Assembly (NCBI RefSeq): GCF_036785885.1 | Contig: NC_092312.1 | Location: forward strand, 19,858,001 to 19,922,000 | Source: Coffea arabica | Lineage: Eukaryota; Streptophyta; Magnoliopsida; Gentianales; Rubiaceae | Direction: 5' to 3' | Length of the DNA: 64,000 nt | Shown: piece after piece, positions 48,585 through 61,300 of the stretch | Layout: the number at the start of each line of letters is the position of its first letter | Numbering within the stretch: position 1 is the stretch's first letter | Position numbers and translations under genes: made by a program | The notes under the pieces: model-generated | The model's input: the letters and a program-made list of their open reading frames with translations, nothing else | Told to the model about the DNA's origin: nothing | The model's database searches: none

Positions 48585-50525
48585 ATGGATTCCCAAAAGC
48601 CTGCATTGTTGTTCTCTTCACCTGTTGAGCTCAAGCAAAGTAATTTCAACGACACTGCCTTGCGATTGGATTGTTTTGGTTATGGAGGAAGTAAAAACAC
48701 TGGATTTGGGAGAAGTCACAACAATGCTGGTAGCTGGGTTAATCATACAAATGCACCAGATGATGGATGCAGGTTGGTGCTTGGACTGGGGCCAACACCC
48801 AGTGCATACTCGGATAACTATGAGGTTGGGGGTAACAAAAAGAAAGGAATTACAGCTATGGTGAGACAAGGGCTATCATCTGATGGGGACTCAATTCTCA
48901 AACTAGGCCTATCAGGGGGCATTGATGAACCTTCCAATTTGCTTGACCACTCAGTTTCAACACAGAGTACTTTGAACACACCTCATCATTCTGTTGGGAA
49001 TAGAATCTTAATTCCTGTTGTTGATGAAGGTTCGACATCAGCTAAGAGATCAGGTGGCTATCTGACTACGTTTTTCATTGAACCAAGAATTGAGAACAAC
49101 AAAACTTTGGCGGAAGAACTATTAGAAGCTGATGCAAAATCACATGGTCATAATTCTCAGCTAAGCTCCGAACCTTCTGTTATCTCTGATTATTCAAGGA
49201 GCACCGTCTCTGGGTCTATAACATCTGTAGATCATAAGACCAGCAATCCCAGAAGATGCAAATTTGATGGGTGTATGAAAGGAGCTCGAGGAGCAACTGG
49301 TCTTTGTATTGGCCATGGAGGTGGGCAGAGGTGCCAAAAGCCAGGATGTAACAAAGGTGCTGAAAGCCGGACAGCCTACTGTAAGGCCCATGGCGGAGGG
49401 AGGAGGTGCCAGCAACTGGGATGCACTAAAAGTGCTGAGGGAAAGACCGACTTCTGCATAGCCCATGGAGGTGGGAGACGCTGTGGCTATCCAGGAGGGT
49501 GTGCCAAAGCAGCACGAGGAAAGTCAGGACTTTGCATCAGGCATGGTGGAGGAAAAAGATGCAAGGTTGAAGGTTGCAAGCGTAGCGCTGAAGGGCAGAT
49601 TGGTTTGTGTATCTCTCATGGTGGTGGGCGCCGCTGCCAATTCCAAGGTTGCAATAAAGGAGCCCAAGGTAGCACTTCACTCTGCAAAGCGCATGGGGGT
49701 GGAAAGCGATGCATATTTGCTGGGTGTACCAGAGGAGCTGAGGGCAGCACACCTCTGTGCAAAGGACATGGTGGTGGTAAACGCTGCCTCTTTGATGGGG
49801 GAGGGATATGCCCAAAAAGTGTTCATGGAGGCACAAACTTTTGTGTCGCACATGGTGGTGGAAAGAGGTGTTCTGTTCCGGGCTGTACCAAGAGTGCACG
49901 TGGCCGCACTGATTGCTGTGTTCGCCACGGAGGAGGGAAGCGTTGCAAGTTCGAAAACTGTGGAAAGAGTGCTCAAGGTAGCACTGACTTCTGCAAGGCC
50001 CACGGTGGTGGAAAGAGGTGCAACTGGGGAGGGGGAAAATGTGAGAAGTTTGCTAGGGGAAAGAGTGGGCTATGTGCGGCACACAGTAGTTTGGTTCAGG
50101 GACAGGAGGCAAGCAAAGGTAGTATGATTGGACCAGGTCTGTTCCATGGACTTGTCTCTGCTACATCTGGAATGAGAAGTACCGTTGACAGGACATACTC
50201 TTCATGCGGAGGGAGCATGATATCAGAATCTGCCGACTCTCTGGAGATGCCAGCAAAAAGGCAACATCTCATACCTCCAGAGGTGTTGGTTCCTTTGTCG
50301 ATGAAGGCCTCATCATCTTACTCGACACCATTGAGTACCGAAAAGGATGAAGAAAGGAATAATGGAGTTGGAATTGGCGGCGGCGGCGGCGGCGGGAGCA
50401 GCAGCAGCAGCAAGAACCACCTTGGAAACGGGTTTGGTTTCGTTGTTCCAGAGGGGAGGGTCCATGGTGGTGGTCTGATGTCGTTACTTGGGGGTAACTT
50501 GAGGAATGGAATCAACGAGCGTTGA
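48585..50525 (+). CDS. 11-unit Cys/His repeat protein (WRKY19-like/loricrin-like family)
   Basis: A 646-residue protein from one coding exon. The frame is open from 48546, but 48585 is the first ATG (MDSQKPALLFSS). Residues 225-500 (49257-50084) hold eleven near-identical units of about 25 residues, C-x4-C-x10-C-x2-H joined by GGGKRC-type linkers; units 4, 8 and 11 have small insertions. The N-terminal part includes ALRLDCFGYGG, LVLGLGPTPSAYS and SILKLGLSGG; the C-terminal part is low-complexity with a Gly run and a Ser run. Plant genomes usually label this family 'probable WRKY transcription factor 19' or 'loricrin-like', although no WRKYGQK motif is present here. Ordered Cys and His suggest metal binding; the true function is not established. 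Codon use and stop placement support a real gene. Confidence 0.9.
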   Translation: MDSQKPALLFSSPVELKQSNFNDTALRLDCFGYGGSKNTGFGRSHNNAGSWVNHTNAPDDGCRLVLGLGPTPSAYSDNYEVGGNKKKGITAMVRQGLSSDGDSILKLGLSGGIDEPSNLLDHSVSTQSTLNTPHHSVGNRILIPVVDEGSTSAKRSGGYLTTFFIEPRIENNKTLAEELLEADAKSHGHNSQLSSEPSVISDYSRSTVSGSITSVDHKTSNPRRCKFDGCMKGARGATGLCIGHGGGQRCQKPGCNKGAESRTAYCKAHGGGRRCQQLGCTKSAEGKTDFCIAHGGGRRCGYPGGCAKAARGKSGLCIRHGGGKRCKVEGCKRSAEGQIGLCISHGGGRRCQFQGCNKGAQGSTSLCKAHGGGKRCIFAGCTRGAEGSTPLCKGHGGGKRCLFDGGGICPKSVHGGTNFCVAHGGGKRCSVPGCTKSARGRTDCCVRHGGGKRCKFENCGKSAQGSTDFCKAHGGGKRCNWGGGKCEKFARGKSGLCAAHSSLVQGQEASKGSMIGPGLFHGLVSATSGMRSTVDRTYSSCGGSMISESADSLEMPAKRQHLIPPEVLVPLSMKASSSYSTPLSTEKDEERNNGVGIGGGGGGGSSSSSKNHLGNGFGFVVPEGRVHGGGLMSLLGGNLRNGINER

Positions 50526-51170
50526 CGTTCTTCTGGCAGACTTTTTCAGTTGCTAGTAGTATTATTCTTGTGTTGATAATCAGATCATCTTCTAATGGTG
50601 GGAACTGTGTATGTAAAGAGCCCGATATCGTGGGTTGTATTCAAGTAAAAATATTATGACTGTTCAATAAGACCATCATTTGTTTACGTGCCCGAAGGAA
50701 TCCTGTTGTTCCGCGTTTTTGTCCTCAAAGCTTTTGCCAACCAGGACACGGACGGCAGCATAATCTTTAAATAATTATCCATATTTATTTTTTACCGTAA
50801 CTATCCGAACACATCTTAACAAAATAACTGCCTTTAAACATTATAACTATCAAAATAACCATCACTTGATGGAGCAAAAAAGATTAAAATACCACAATTT
50901 GCTTTAATAATAAATAAAAATCTTATGCAAAAAAATTATTTTTGAATTGCACACACATTGCTTGTGCCTCTAGCACTAGGTGCTTCTAGTGTCCTTTGTT
51001 CTTCCCTTTGTTCTTTTAGGCTATTTCTGGTGTACCTTTTTTTAAAAAAAAAAAAATTTTTAAAAAGTTGGGTGATTTGTCACCGCGATCTTTTTTCTCC
51101 TTTTTTAAGTTCATACAACAGGTAACTCCAATCTCGGGAGAGTTAAGAGGCTACGGTACAATTTGCTGCT
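50526..51170. other. 3' flank of the Cys/His-repeat gene
   Basis: Likely 3' untranslated region to about 50680, with AATAAG near 50665 as possible poly-A signal; then AT-rich intergenic DNA with nothing recognised. Confidence 0.4.
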
Positions 51171-51336
51171 ATTTGTTTGGATTGAGCATTATTTTCCCAA
51201 TTTTATTTGCTTATATCATCATTATAATTTCCAATACACTTTTTTATCTTCTCAATTACCTTTTTATCTCACATACATCACGTCACAAAAAGTGCTACAG
51301 TAAAAATATCCCAAATAACTTACAATCCAAACAAAT
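51171..51336. mobile_element. MITE with TIR ATTTGTTTGGATTG
   Basis: 166 bases with perfect 14-base terminal inverted repeats ATTTGTTTGGATTG. The interior is AT-rich, with ACAGTAAAAATATCCCAAATAA next to the right end. The flanks show no clear target duplication. It lies between the Cys/His-repeat gene and the CCCH gene. Confidence 0.7.
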
Positions 51337-51751
51337 CCTATATATGAATATAACTACAGCATTGCAGACCTAGAAATTTTTGGGCCAATTATGAATATGT
51401 TAGGGTGGTTTTCTTGATTAAATAAATTAATGTATAGGTAAATGTTACGTCAAAGAATTTATCCCTTTATTATGTATCTCAAGTTTGAGGATAAAATAGT
51501 ATGCGTAGTCTAATCTTTACTTGGTTAAACTTCCTCAAGGATAATAATATGAGAAATTTCGTGTAATTTAATTAGACACAAATTGAAATTGGGGGATGTA
51601 ATTCTAACTCCACTACGTAATTCCATCTTTATCATATATTAAAAAGAAGAGATAATTGCGGATTTTTATTTTTTGGGTTAATTTTTTGTAGTACTTGTAC
51701 CCAAGTTATTTTTTACTTGTTTCAAATTCTTACTACCCCGCGCTCCCGCCC

Positions 51752-51758
51752 TATATAT
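51752..51758 (+). promoter_or_regulatory. Candidate TATA box of the CCCH gene
   Basis: TATATAT after a GC-rich stretch, 450 bases before the ATG. A leader intron is likely, since TTTTGGCAG at 52192-52200 is a good acceptor nine bases before the ATG. Confidence 0.35.
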
Positions 51759-52209
51759 GCAGATGCGTCCGTGAAAAGTGAAAACCCAAGCTCCCTTATT
51801 CGGGGAGGGGAAAACAAAACACTGAATTATCGAGCATATGATCGTCTCTTCTTTATCAACGAGGTTTTTGGTTCAAATTTGCGCATTGCGAATTCCTGTT
51901 AGATCTTCCTGAATTTGAGCACGATTTTTGAACCTCTCGCTTTTTGTCTTTCACAGATAGCCAGGTTTGAAATATTAGCGGGACGGGAGCGAGCGCAATG
52001 TAAAATTTAATTAGAAAGTAGTATATATTGAAAAAAAAAAAAAAAAAAGCATCGAATGTCATCAAAAATTTGCTACTGTCCATCAAGTTACTGCTGAGTT
52101 TATGCATTTCTTACTGAAATTTTGTCAAAGGCGTTCGAATTTAGTTCCGAATTCACACATTTTATGAATTCGATTTTTTTTTTTCTGATGATTTTGGCAG
52201 ATACTCTTC

Positions 52210-54521
52210 ATGGAGAATCTTTACGGCGGCGCCGGCAATAGCAGCAGTACCAGAACTCCGAAACTCAATTCCATAAGCGGCAACGTTTCTCCACTAAATC
52301 TCAATACGCCGAACTTCATCGGCCGCGGTAGTTATCAGCATCACCATCTCCGTCGTTCGAAGAGTCCAGTCTTCGATCCGTACGCATCTTCGGATAGTGG
52401 CTCAGCTTCTCCCAATCTGGAATCTCCGCTGATTCGCTACCTTCGCTCGAGCTCCAGCAGTAGCGGCGGAAAATTACTATCACCGCTGGCTGCGATTGAG
52501 AACTTCGATACTCCGGCGTCGAGATCATCGCCAGTATTCAAGACGCCGTTGAATATCGAGGAGGACGTGCTTGTAATGGACGGCATTCTCGTCGACTCTA
52601 GCAACATAAAGACTCCGAAAGGCGGTGGCGTCGCCAGGATGAGGTCACCGCTTGCACCATTGGATTCCGATGGGAGGCAACCGTCGTCATTGTCCTCATC
52701 GCTATCGTCGGGAGGGAGCGAGAACAGCTTTTACAAGACTGACAAGTGTCGATCGTCCGAGGACTCCAACGCTGGCCGCTTTGGCACTAAATGCCAGGTA
52801 CAAGTTTCTTTCCCGTAGCATGATCGTTATGGTCGGATCGGACGATTGTTCTTGATCTTGCAAAAATATTTCTACAGTTGAGATTAGTTTAGCATATTGA
52901 CCCTATCGAAGTCAAATACACTGGATTCTCATGTTGTACTCTGATTTTTTTTTCTTCTTTGTGTTAGAAAGGACTTTTTAGTTAAAATATCCCCTTCGCA
53001 ACTCAGAAGTAGAAAAATATCTTGAAAGGCATAAAAGTTTGAATTAAGCAAGTTTAAAACGTGAAACTTGATATGCAAGTTCTGATTTTCTCAGTTGTTT
53101 ATGGACTAAAACAGTAGAAATGGGAAAAAAAAAAAGAACAGTAGAAATAAAAGTAATGTTAGGCAGGTGAGTTTTTATTAGAGCTTCGGAAAAAAAAAAA
53201 GAAATGGTAAATTTTGTGCATGTATTTTTCCTTTCTGATTTAGCCTGTCAGCAGCACATTGGTGTAGTGGCATCTCCATTCAACTTATGGCTAAATAGGG
53301 TTGATGGGCAATTAAGAACGGTTGATGCTGACATTTCAACATTGAAGTTCCTCTTGTGAACAAATCGTATTTTTAATTAGCTCCTCTTAAAGTTTGTCTA
53401 CCTAGTAGCTTAGTCCTCACGCTGGAGTCCATGATTCATGGCAAAATATCAGTGGAACAAGTCTTATGTCACTCGTGCCATTTTCTTGTGGTTTTATTGT
53501 ACAATATACTAAATTAGTATGGATATTTTTATATATAAGATTATCATGGAAGATGCATTAAAACAACATAGATTGCTTGCCTTTGCTATTGATCGATTCT
53601 TACTCTTTTGTCCTCTATAATTTTACCAAAGATGAAATGAACTGGAAGTTTCCTAAAGGCAAATGTGTCTCGGTCTTAGTAGGATAACCCAGACAAGCCC
53701 CAATAGTTTTAAGAGTCGTACAATTGGCTAGACTTGCCTATCCTTTACGTGTTGCAGTACATGGGCCATTTGATGGGCCACCATGTTAAGTATCTCTTTC
53801 ATCTTTGAAAATTGAAACCATCGAAACGACTTGACATCTTGTTCCAAAAGTTGGCATAAGACCTTTACTTTTAATGGATCAGTACACCTTCTAGCTTTCG
53901 TCAGCTGTAAAAGTTGATGACCCAATTATATGTTCCTTTACTAAATCGCGTAGCTTCTGCCAATCCATAATTACAGTTTGCACACGGAAAAGAAGAGCTG
54001 CGTTCAAGTCGTATCAGCAAGAACAAATTGGAGGTATACATTGGTTGTTAAGGATCTACTACTTATCTTCTTTGTTAGACCCGCCGTGGACTATTAAAAT
54101 TGGAATAAGCGTTCATCTGTTATTTTTCCTGTCTGATTCTGCACAGGCACAATTCTGCAAGACTTACAGTTCAGGGTCATGCGCATATGGCACAAAGTGC
54201 CGTTTTGTACATGATCAGATCAAGGCAGCTGTACCATCAATGGAACCATCTCCTACATCAAAAGTTTTGCCTACACCAAGAAGAGCAATTTCACCAATTA
54301 CACTCCAAAACAAGGCCGACTTTGGCGAGAAGAATGCCTTCACTGCCTTCTCAACCGACGATTGGTCTCCCCTGGATGACGGCATTGGGGTTACCTTACC
54401 TTCTGGTTCGAGTGAGAAAACTCCCTCGAAGGAAGATGTCAACGCCCACATACAGGCAGCCCTCTATGGCCCCACCCCAAGGAAGAGATTACCAGTGTTC
54501 ACTGAGTTTTGCCCCGACTAG
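52210..54521 (+). CDS. CCCH-type zinc finger protein
   Basis: A 320-residue protein from exons 52210-52797 and 54147-54521; the 1.35-kb intron is GT-AG and phase 0. The start MENLYGGAGNSSS follows a leader acceptor. Residues 1-196 are Ser/Pro-rich with repeated SP and TP motifs (possible proline-directed phosphorylation sites) and end GRFGTKCQ. One zinc finger follows directly after the junction: Cys200-x7-Cys208-x5-Cys214-x3-His218 in FCKTYSSGSCAYGTKCRFVH. The tail contains DDWSPLDDGI and LYGPTPRKRLPVFTEFCPD. A single CCCH finger suggests RNA binding, by family knowledge only. If the intron were kept, the frame would stop after VQVSFP, losing the finger. I do not recognise a named orthologue. 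Confidence 0.9.
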
Positions 54522-54702
54522 ATGTGCCTTTTTTTGAAGCTTTCTCCCGGTGACAAGACTCCAGATTTGCCCTTGACTACAAAAACGCATATTATCCTGT
54601 TGCTGACTCGTAACTGTACAGAAAGGCAAGTTGCATTTACTGTCATTGATGTTGAAGAATCTTATACCTATTAGATAGAAACGGAATTGAATTGACAGAG
54701 TG

Positions 54703-54708
54703 AATAAA
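54703..54708 (+). promoter_or_regulatory. Poly-A signal of the CCCH gene
   Basis: AATAAA, 182 bases after the stop codon, in an AT-rich setting. Confidence 0.5.
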
Positions 54709-54719
54709 AAATATCAATA

Positions 54720-56231
54720 GCGAAGTAACCGTTCGCATCCTGGCTTGTAATCGGTATTCTGGAATAAGCCTGAAATCTCTTGTACTCCTGTCTTGTGTGC
54801 TTATTTCTGAATGTGCTCTGCCAGTAGTTTGACTTCGGGGTAATTCCCCTGTGCAATTAGAGGATAGATAATGAGTCAATTTTTTGGTCAGATTGATCTC
54901 AAGGGCATGTATGTAAAGAGAATTTTGAGTTTCCAGCAGCTATATGTTGAATTAGTTTGTAATTTTACATGGCAATGGCAATTGCTCAAATGAATATTTG
55001 AAGGTTGCTGGGCTATAATTAGTTATAGGACTTGCTAAAGATTCTTGATGTATTTCCCAAGTTACAGAGAGTATCATCATTCCCTAAATCTTTTATTCCC
55101 CATCTATGCACAGGCCAGGCCAGCGTACCGTTGAAAAGAAGAATGGAAAAATGCAAATCTGGATATGCCTTTGTTTCCATCTGTCAGATTTGCAGATTTT
55201 GTTTGTATTCTGATCGTTCCAGGCAATTTAGGCATGGTTCCGAGACTCTCTACTAGCAGTTTATACTAGTTATTAAATAGTTCCAGGTCCCTGATTGGCG
55301 GAGATTTTCTCTTTGTTTCACCAAAACAGTAGTATTACTCCCCTTCCCACCAGCATTATCATAATTAACTTTGACATTGACATTAAATCACTCTCGTTGA
55401 TCTGTCATTAGATGGAAGTTCACGTGCATTTGGCATTGAGAAAAAAAGAAAAAGAAAAAGTGAAAGCAAAATGCCCATTCACTTTGGCTTCATGATCATA
55501 TACGTGTAGCGCAAACGTGCATGAAAGAGGACTACTCCATGGCCATTTTCATTCAGATTATGAAGCTTCTAAACTAAGATTGTGCTACACAAAGGTTGAG
55601 ATGATGGGAAGCACCATTCTTATGAGCCAGGCTGTAAGGATAATGATTGATTTATATCCACCATAAGTAGGCAGTCATCCCCCAAGAAAGTAGAGTCCAG
55701 ACCCTCCAAGTCCCAAGAGCAGACCTGTTCAAGCACTTTATCATCAATCTCTTAAATCTAACGAACTCTCAACTGGGATATTTTGCTTATACTCAGGTGG
55801 ACGCATGTTTTATGCTATTTGAGAAATTAAGAAAAAAAAAATCAGGGATGAGATTATTTAATTTATCGTTAATTATGCAGAACAACATTGGCCGATGATA
55901 TGACCAATAAATGTAACATGTTTTTCAAAATAAGCAGACATAATCATGAGTGATATATAGTAAGACCGTGTATTCCGAAGTTATTCACTCTTCTGCAAGA
56001 AAATTGGTAAATAAATTATGCAAATTAAAAAAAAAAAAATTTTGGGTCGCATGCCTAGGCTATATAATTGGCCAATGAATACGATCAACAAGGGGTTTGA
56101 AATTTTGTTGGTCAAATTTGTAATTTTACTAACCTCATGTTTTTTAACCCCTAACTTAAGGGAGACAAAATGAATAGATCATGGGCCCAACCCAAATGAT
56201 TGGGATTTGGGGTGCAAAATTGTTGGTTAAA
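54720..56231. other. Intergenic sequence after the CCCH gene
   Basis: No gene recognised; only short open frames without features. Confidence 0.4.
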
Positions 56232-56338
56232 GTCTGTTTAGATTGAAGATTATTTTTAAAAAATAAAAATAATATTATCATAGAACTTTTTTTTTGAGAT
56301 ATAAAAAGGTGGTAACAAAAATTCTCAATCCAAACAAT
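56232..56338. mobile_element. Small foldback MITE
   Basis: The left end TCTGTTTAGATTGAAGATT pairs imperfectly with the right end, which reads inward ATTGTTTGGATTGAGAATT. The core is nearly pure A/T. It resembles the 51171-51336 element at its tips. Confidence 0.45.
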
Positions 56339-58399
56339 GACTATCAAGTCTTACAAGCTAGCCTACTTAATAGTACTTTGTTAACATTTCTCACAAGAAT
56401 ATTAAAATCGTTATCCGCCACGATTGCCCTTCTCCCCAAACAGTTGCCCATGGCCGGCTTTTGCGGCCGTCCCGTGCGGATGACGGGATGAGCCAAATGT
56501 TGCTTTCTATCCCAAACCGTTCATACAGTTTCAGTTTTTCAAGGATTCACGATGTCAATTATTTCGGTTCCTAATCTTTGCCATTTCGTTTAATGTAGTT
56601 TTCTATTTGTCACAGCTAATCAATTCAATCCCCAATCTTAATAAAATTCAGCTACTACAGAACTTTTAATGCAAAATTTCAAACCTAACAGATCTCGTAC
56701 CATATTTCCTTAGATTTCGGAAATTTTCCTTATTAGTTTCTTACATTAAAAACTATACAATATGGTTCCTCACATGTATAAAATGCACTATTTTGATCTC
56801 CACGTCTACTTTAGTGACCTGTGACTTTAGTGATTTTTGAGGGTGTTTTTGGTACTAACAAGTTTTGGCAAAAAATTTGGCCCGACCCGAGTGAGTTATC
56901 GACCAAAATTGTATGTTTGTTATTACGTGAGGGACCATTTTGTATCGTTATTTGATGATTTTTTTTTCAATGGTGCATGTGGTATGGTTTGCTAGGTTAC
57001 GCTAAGCGTCGTATATTACCTATATTTTGTCATAAGTGATAATTTTAAAAACCTCCTCAAAGTTTTTGATAATAGCACTTAGCACCTCCTAAAGTTAAAA
57101 AAAAAAAAATCACTTGTCTCTCTTATTATCAAATGTTTGTGATATCTGAAGCTAAATTCAAAATATATTAGTACAATACTCATTTTAGGAAAGAAAAAAA
57201 TGATTTCTTTCTAACATTACTCTTTTGTTGCCTCACTATTTTACAAAATTATAATTATATTAATAAAAAATTAAAAACAAAGATAAAAAGCATGAAGACG
57301 TAATGTAGGACAAAATATAGCAGTCAGAACCAAAAGTAGCATGCTTTTTTAAAGTACAAATATATACTAAAAGCTTTTTTAAGGTAGTTTCAAACTATAA
57401 ATTTTTTTTTCATTAGGATTTATCTATTTTGTGCTCTAAAATCAAGTAAAATTAGAAAATAGGGTAGATGTTATTTCATTTTTATTTTTCCTTGGCAAAA
57501 ACGGTAGATTTCTTCCGCAAAAAAGTTTTTGTAATTTAAAAGGTCAGTTGTGATTTTAAAACTTTAACACAAGGCCCACCTTTATTTTTTTGGACGTGCT
57601 TATTGTTTCCCTCAGGATACCAAATAAAAGAAATTCTTTTATGTGTAATGTGTTGGGTGAATCTAAAGAATTTTATAAATTTACTGTAATTTTCATTATT
57701 TTTTTTTGTTTGGGTCGATAGCTTGAAAATTAGAAAAGTGAAAAAAGTTTAAAATTGTATTTAACACTTATTTAAGTTGTTTTCAAGATGTCAAAAAAAT
57801 TATTTTCTTCGTCTTTTATAGTTTTTTCTGCTATGTTTAACATGTTTTGTAAATTATTAGAAGTTGTAAAATTTTAACATTTTTATCCACGTTATAAAAT
57901 AAAATCCATTAGCGGATCTCTCAATCCTGTTAACAACTTATCATTTTCTATTGTAAATTATTTTTTAAAATTTCAAAAGTGCTAAGCAATGTAGTCAAAA
58001 ACCTCCCTCCTCTAGCGAGAGAGGAGGTTTTTGAAATTATCCATTGTTATAATAAGAAGGGACTAAATTAGTTAGTCATGCATGATAATAGTTAGTTATG
58101 ATTGTGTATGGCTTGATATGTCAGACACAAGAGTGGCTAAAAATTCTCTGGGCCATTAATGAATTCTTACCCCAAACCTGATTGTCAAAACCCCAAGAGT
58201 CCCGAGCCCACTTTTCGAACCCGAACTTCAAAATTCGAACTGGAAAAAAAAAAAAAAAAAAAAAATTTCTACTCTAATACTAACCGGAGTAACCTCCGTC
58301 ACTTAAGCCGGTGAATTGATAAAAAGTTAAAAACACACACTCACGCGCTCATCCGCCGTGCTCACCCGCTGCCTCCTCTGCTGGACAAACTTTGGGAAA
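56339..58399. other. Intergenic sequence and ARC5 upstream region
   Basis: AT-rich with A runs (one of 20 or more at 58243-58264). No clear TATA box before ARC5. No gene recognised. Confidence 0.4.
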
Positions 58400-61300
58400 A
58401 TGGAGAAAGAGCATGACCCAGCATTATCAGCATCGCCGCCGGCAACTGCCGGTTGTGAGTTGGGAGAAGGGCAAGCTAAGCTATATGAGGCCTACAATGA
58501 GCTACATGGTTTAGCGCAGGAGTTCGAGACGCCGTTCGACGCCCCAGCTGTGCTGGTTGTGGGTCACCAAACTGACGGCAAAAGCGCACTCGTGGAAGCT
58601 CTTATGGGTTTCCAGTTCAACCACGTCGGTGGCGGTACCAAGACTCGCCGGCCCATTACTCTCCATATGAAGTATAATCCCGACTGTGACTCACCTCTCT
58701 GTCATCTGCTCTCTGATTCTGACCCCAGCATTGACCAACAGTTGTCACTTCAAGAAATTCAGGTAGTTTAAGAGAAAGACACTACTAACTGTTTGTATAG
58801 CATTGTTTACTTGCTTTAAAAAACTTGAATACCTTTTTGGTGACGTTGCGTTTTTCCAGTTAGTTATGATCACTTGCGAGCTTCAAGATTGGGATTTTTT
58901 TTCAATAAAATGCTGTTTTATCGTGAATGCCACTAAACCAAACAAACAAACGGGCTGTTCAATGAGGTGGATTCAATTAATTGGAGGCTTGATGATATTG
59001 CCTTTATTGTCTATATGTATAAAGCAGATCAGTGGTACTGTATTGACTAGGAATTATTGAATTTGGAATCCTTTACGTTCACAAACAGTTCAAGGTAGGT
59101 TGGCCGTGCCTTTGATTTCGGAATATAGCAGTTGCCGATTGTGTTTTCAAAAGTTTCCTGCTATGTTACCTTTTAAGTAAATTCAACTGGTTAATACATG
59201 GTTGAGCCGTACCTTCCAGTAAATGATACAGTATCATATGCGCTGCCAAAGGCTAAATCTAACGCCAAAAAGTGAACTTAATTTGTATTTACCATCAATA
59301 TTTAATTATGCTTCCCACATTCATTTGGAAATAAGTTGGATACACTTTATCATCTGAAGTGAACAGTTTTCCTATAACTCAGGCATTTTTTTAGAATATT
59401 TTAACCTCTGTATGATTCTAGGCATATATTGAAGCTGAAAACATGAGGTTGGAGAAGGAACCCTGTCAGTTTTCTTCTAAAGAAATAATCATCAGAGTAG
59501 AATATAAGTATTGTCCGAACCTCAGCATCATAGACACTCCAGGACTTGTTGCTCCAGCCCCAGGTCGGAAAAACAGAGCTTTACAGGTCTAGTCTTCTTA
59601 GAAACTTCATATCTTTTTCGTGTTTCATTAATGGCGGTGATAAAAGTTGATTTTGTGTACACAACAGGCTCAAGCTCGTGCAGTGGAATCTCTAGTGCGA
59701 GCTAAGATGCAGCACAAGGAGTTTATTATTCTATGCCTTGAAGATTGCAATGATTGGAGCAATGCAACTACTAGAAGAGTGGTAATGCAGGTATATACTT
59801 GTGTAGTACTTGATTTATCTCAGGAAACCACAAATTTAATGGCAAAATCATTCTTTGATAGTCTTGTCTGTTAATTGAAATCTTGGCTGAATCTCTTTCC
59901 ATGCCTCTCTCAATATCTAGATTGATCCTGAGCTTTCAAGAACTGTTGTTGTTGCAACGAAGCTCGATACTAAAATACCTCAGTTTGCACGATCATCAGA
60001 TGTTGAAGTATTTCTTTCGCCACCTGCATCTACTCTTGATGGGTTCATGCTAGGTGACTCCCCTTTCTTCACATCTGTCCCTTCTGGAAGAGTAGGTTTG
60101 GGGCATGAATCAGTTTATCGATCAAATGATGAGTTTAAACAGGTTTGTCTTCCCGTATTTGAACTGTATTTACCAATCTGCATTAGCTTTTATGAGTGTT
60201 TTTATGGATGATGACAGCTGGTAGATGCCTGTCTAAGTATATTCATGTCATACAATTGTTGCACAGACAGATAGCTCTTCTCCTTTTGTCTGCTATTAAC
60301 CAGTATCGGTCTTTCTTTACTGTGTGGTCATTGGGGTGATATTACATGTTAGCCAGAGTCATAAAAGTTGTATGGCCTATGATTTTGATAAGAATGATCA
60401 TACTTTTTTGGTCTCAAATTATTTGTCTACCTTCAAAACTAGGTTGGCATATTCTTTGGTCAATCCTCACCACTTGAACTGTATGATGGTTGAAGAATAT
60501 AAGCCTTTTCTTGTCCGACTTGATTGCTCGCAAGCAGAGGTTACAAACTTTTAAATACTTTCTCATTTATGTTGTCTATGTAGGCTATTTCCTTGAGAGA
60601 AATGGAGGATGTAGCAGCATTGGAGGAGAAGTTGGGTAGATCACTCACAAAACAGGAAAGGAGCAGAATAGGTGTCAGCAGCCTTAGGCTGTTCTTAGAA
60701 GAGCTATTGCAGAAAAGGTAAAATTTTTCCACAGTTTCATTAATGAGTCATTTATCAAAGAAAGAAATGATCCTATCACTGATCTTTGCATGCTGTAACT
60801 GAGAGTTTGAGATTTATGGATTGCAAGGTACATGGACAGTGTACCATTAATCATCCCACTTCTTGAAAAAGAACATAGGAGCAGCACAAGGAAGCTGACT
60901 GACATAAATCAAGAGCTAAGGTTTGTAGCTTATCTCCAAATGATATCTGAGTGGGTGAGATGAAATTTGAGGTGAATAAATGAAGTGAGAACCCTTTTTT
61001 TTTTAAATTTTTTTGACCACTTCACCCACATCACTAATGGACATAGAATGGACTTTCTACCATTTTCCAACAATAATTTGTTTGAAATTTCTAACAGCAC
61101 TTTGGATGAAGTAAAACTGAAGGAGAAAGGAAGAGCTTTCCATGACCTGTTCCTTACCAAGGTTAATTCTGCCCCATCCTTGGCATATATGTTAATGATC
61201 CTAAAATCCAGTCAATGTTTTTGGCATGAATTCTAGTTATTATTAAGCTCATCCTGTATACGAGTGCATCCCAGAGTTGTTATCACATATGTGAATTCAA

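Noticed and set aside
53250-53340. Box A-like TTGGTGTAGTGGCATCTCC in the CCCH intron
   Set aside because: No convincing box B, A tail or target duplication nearby.
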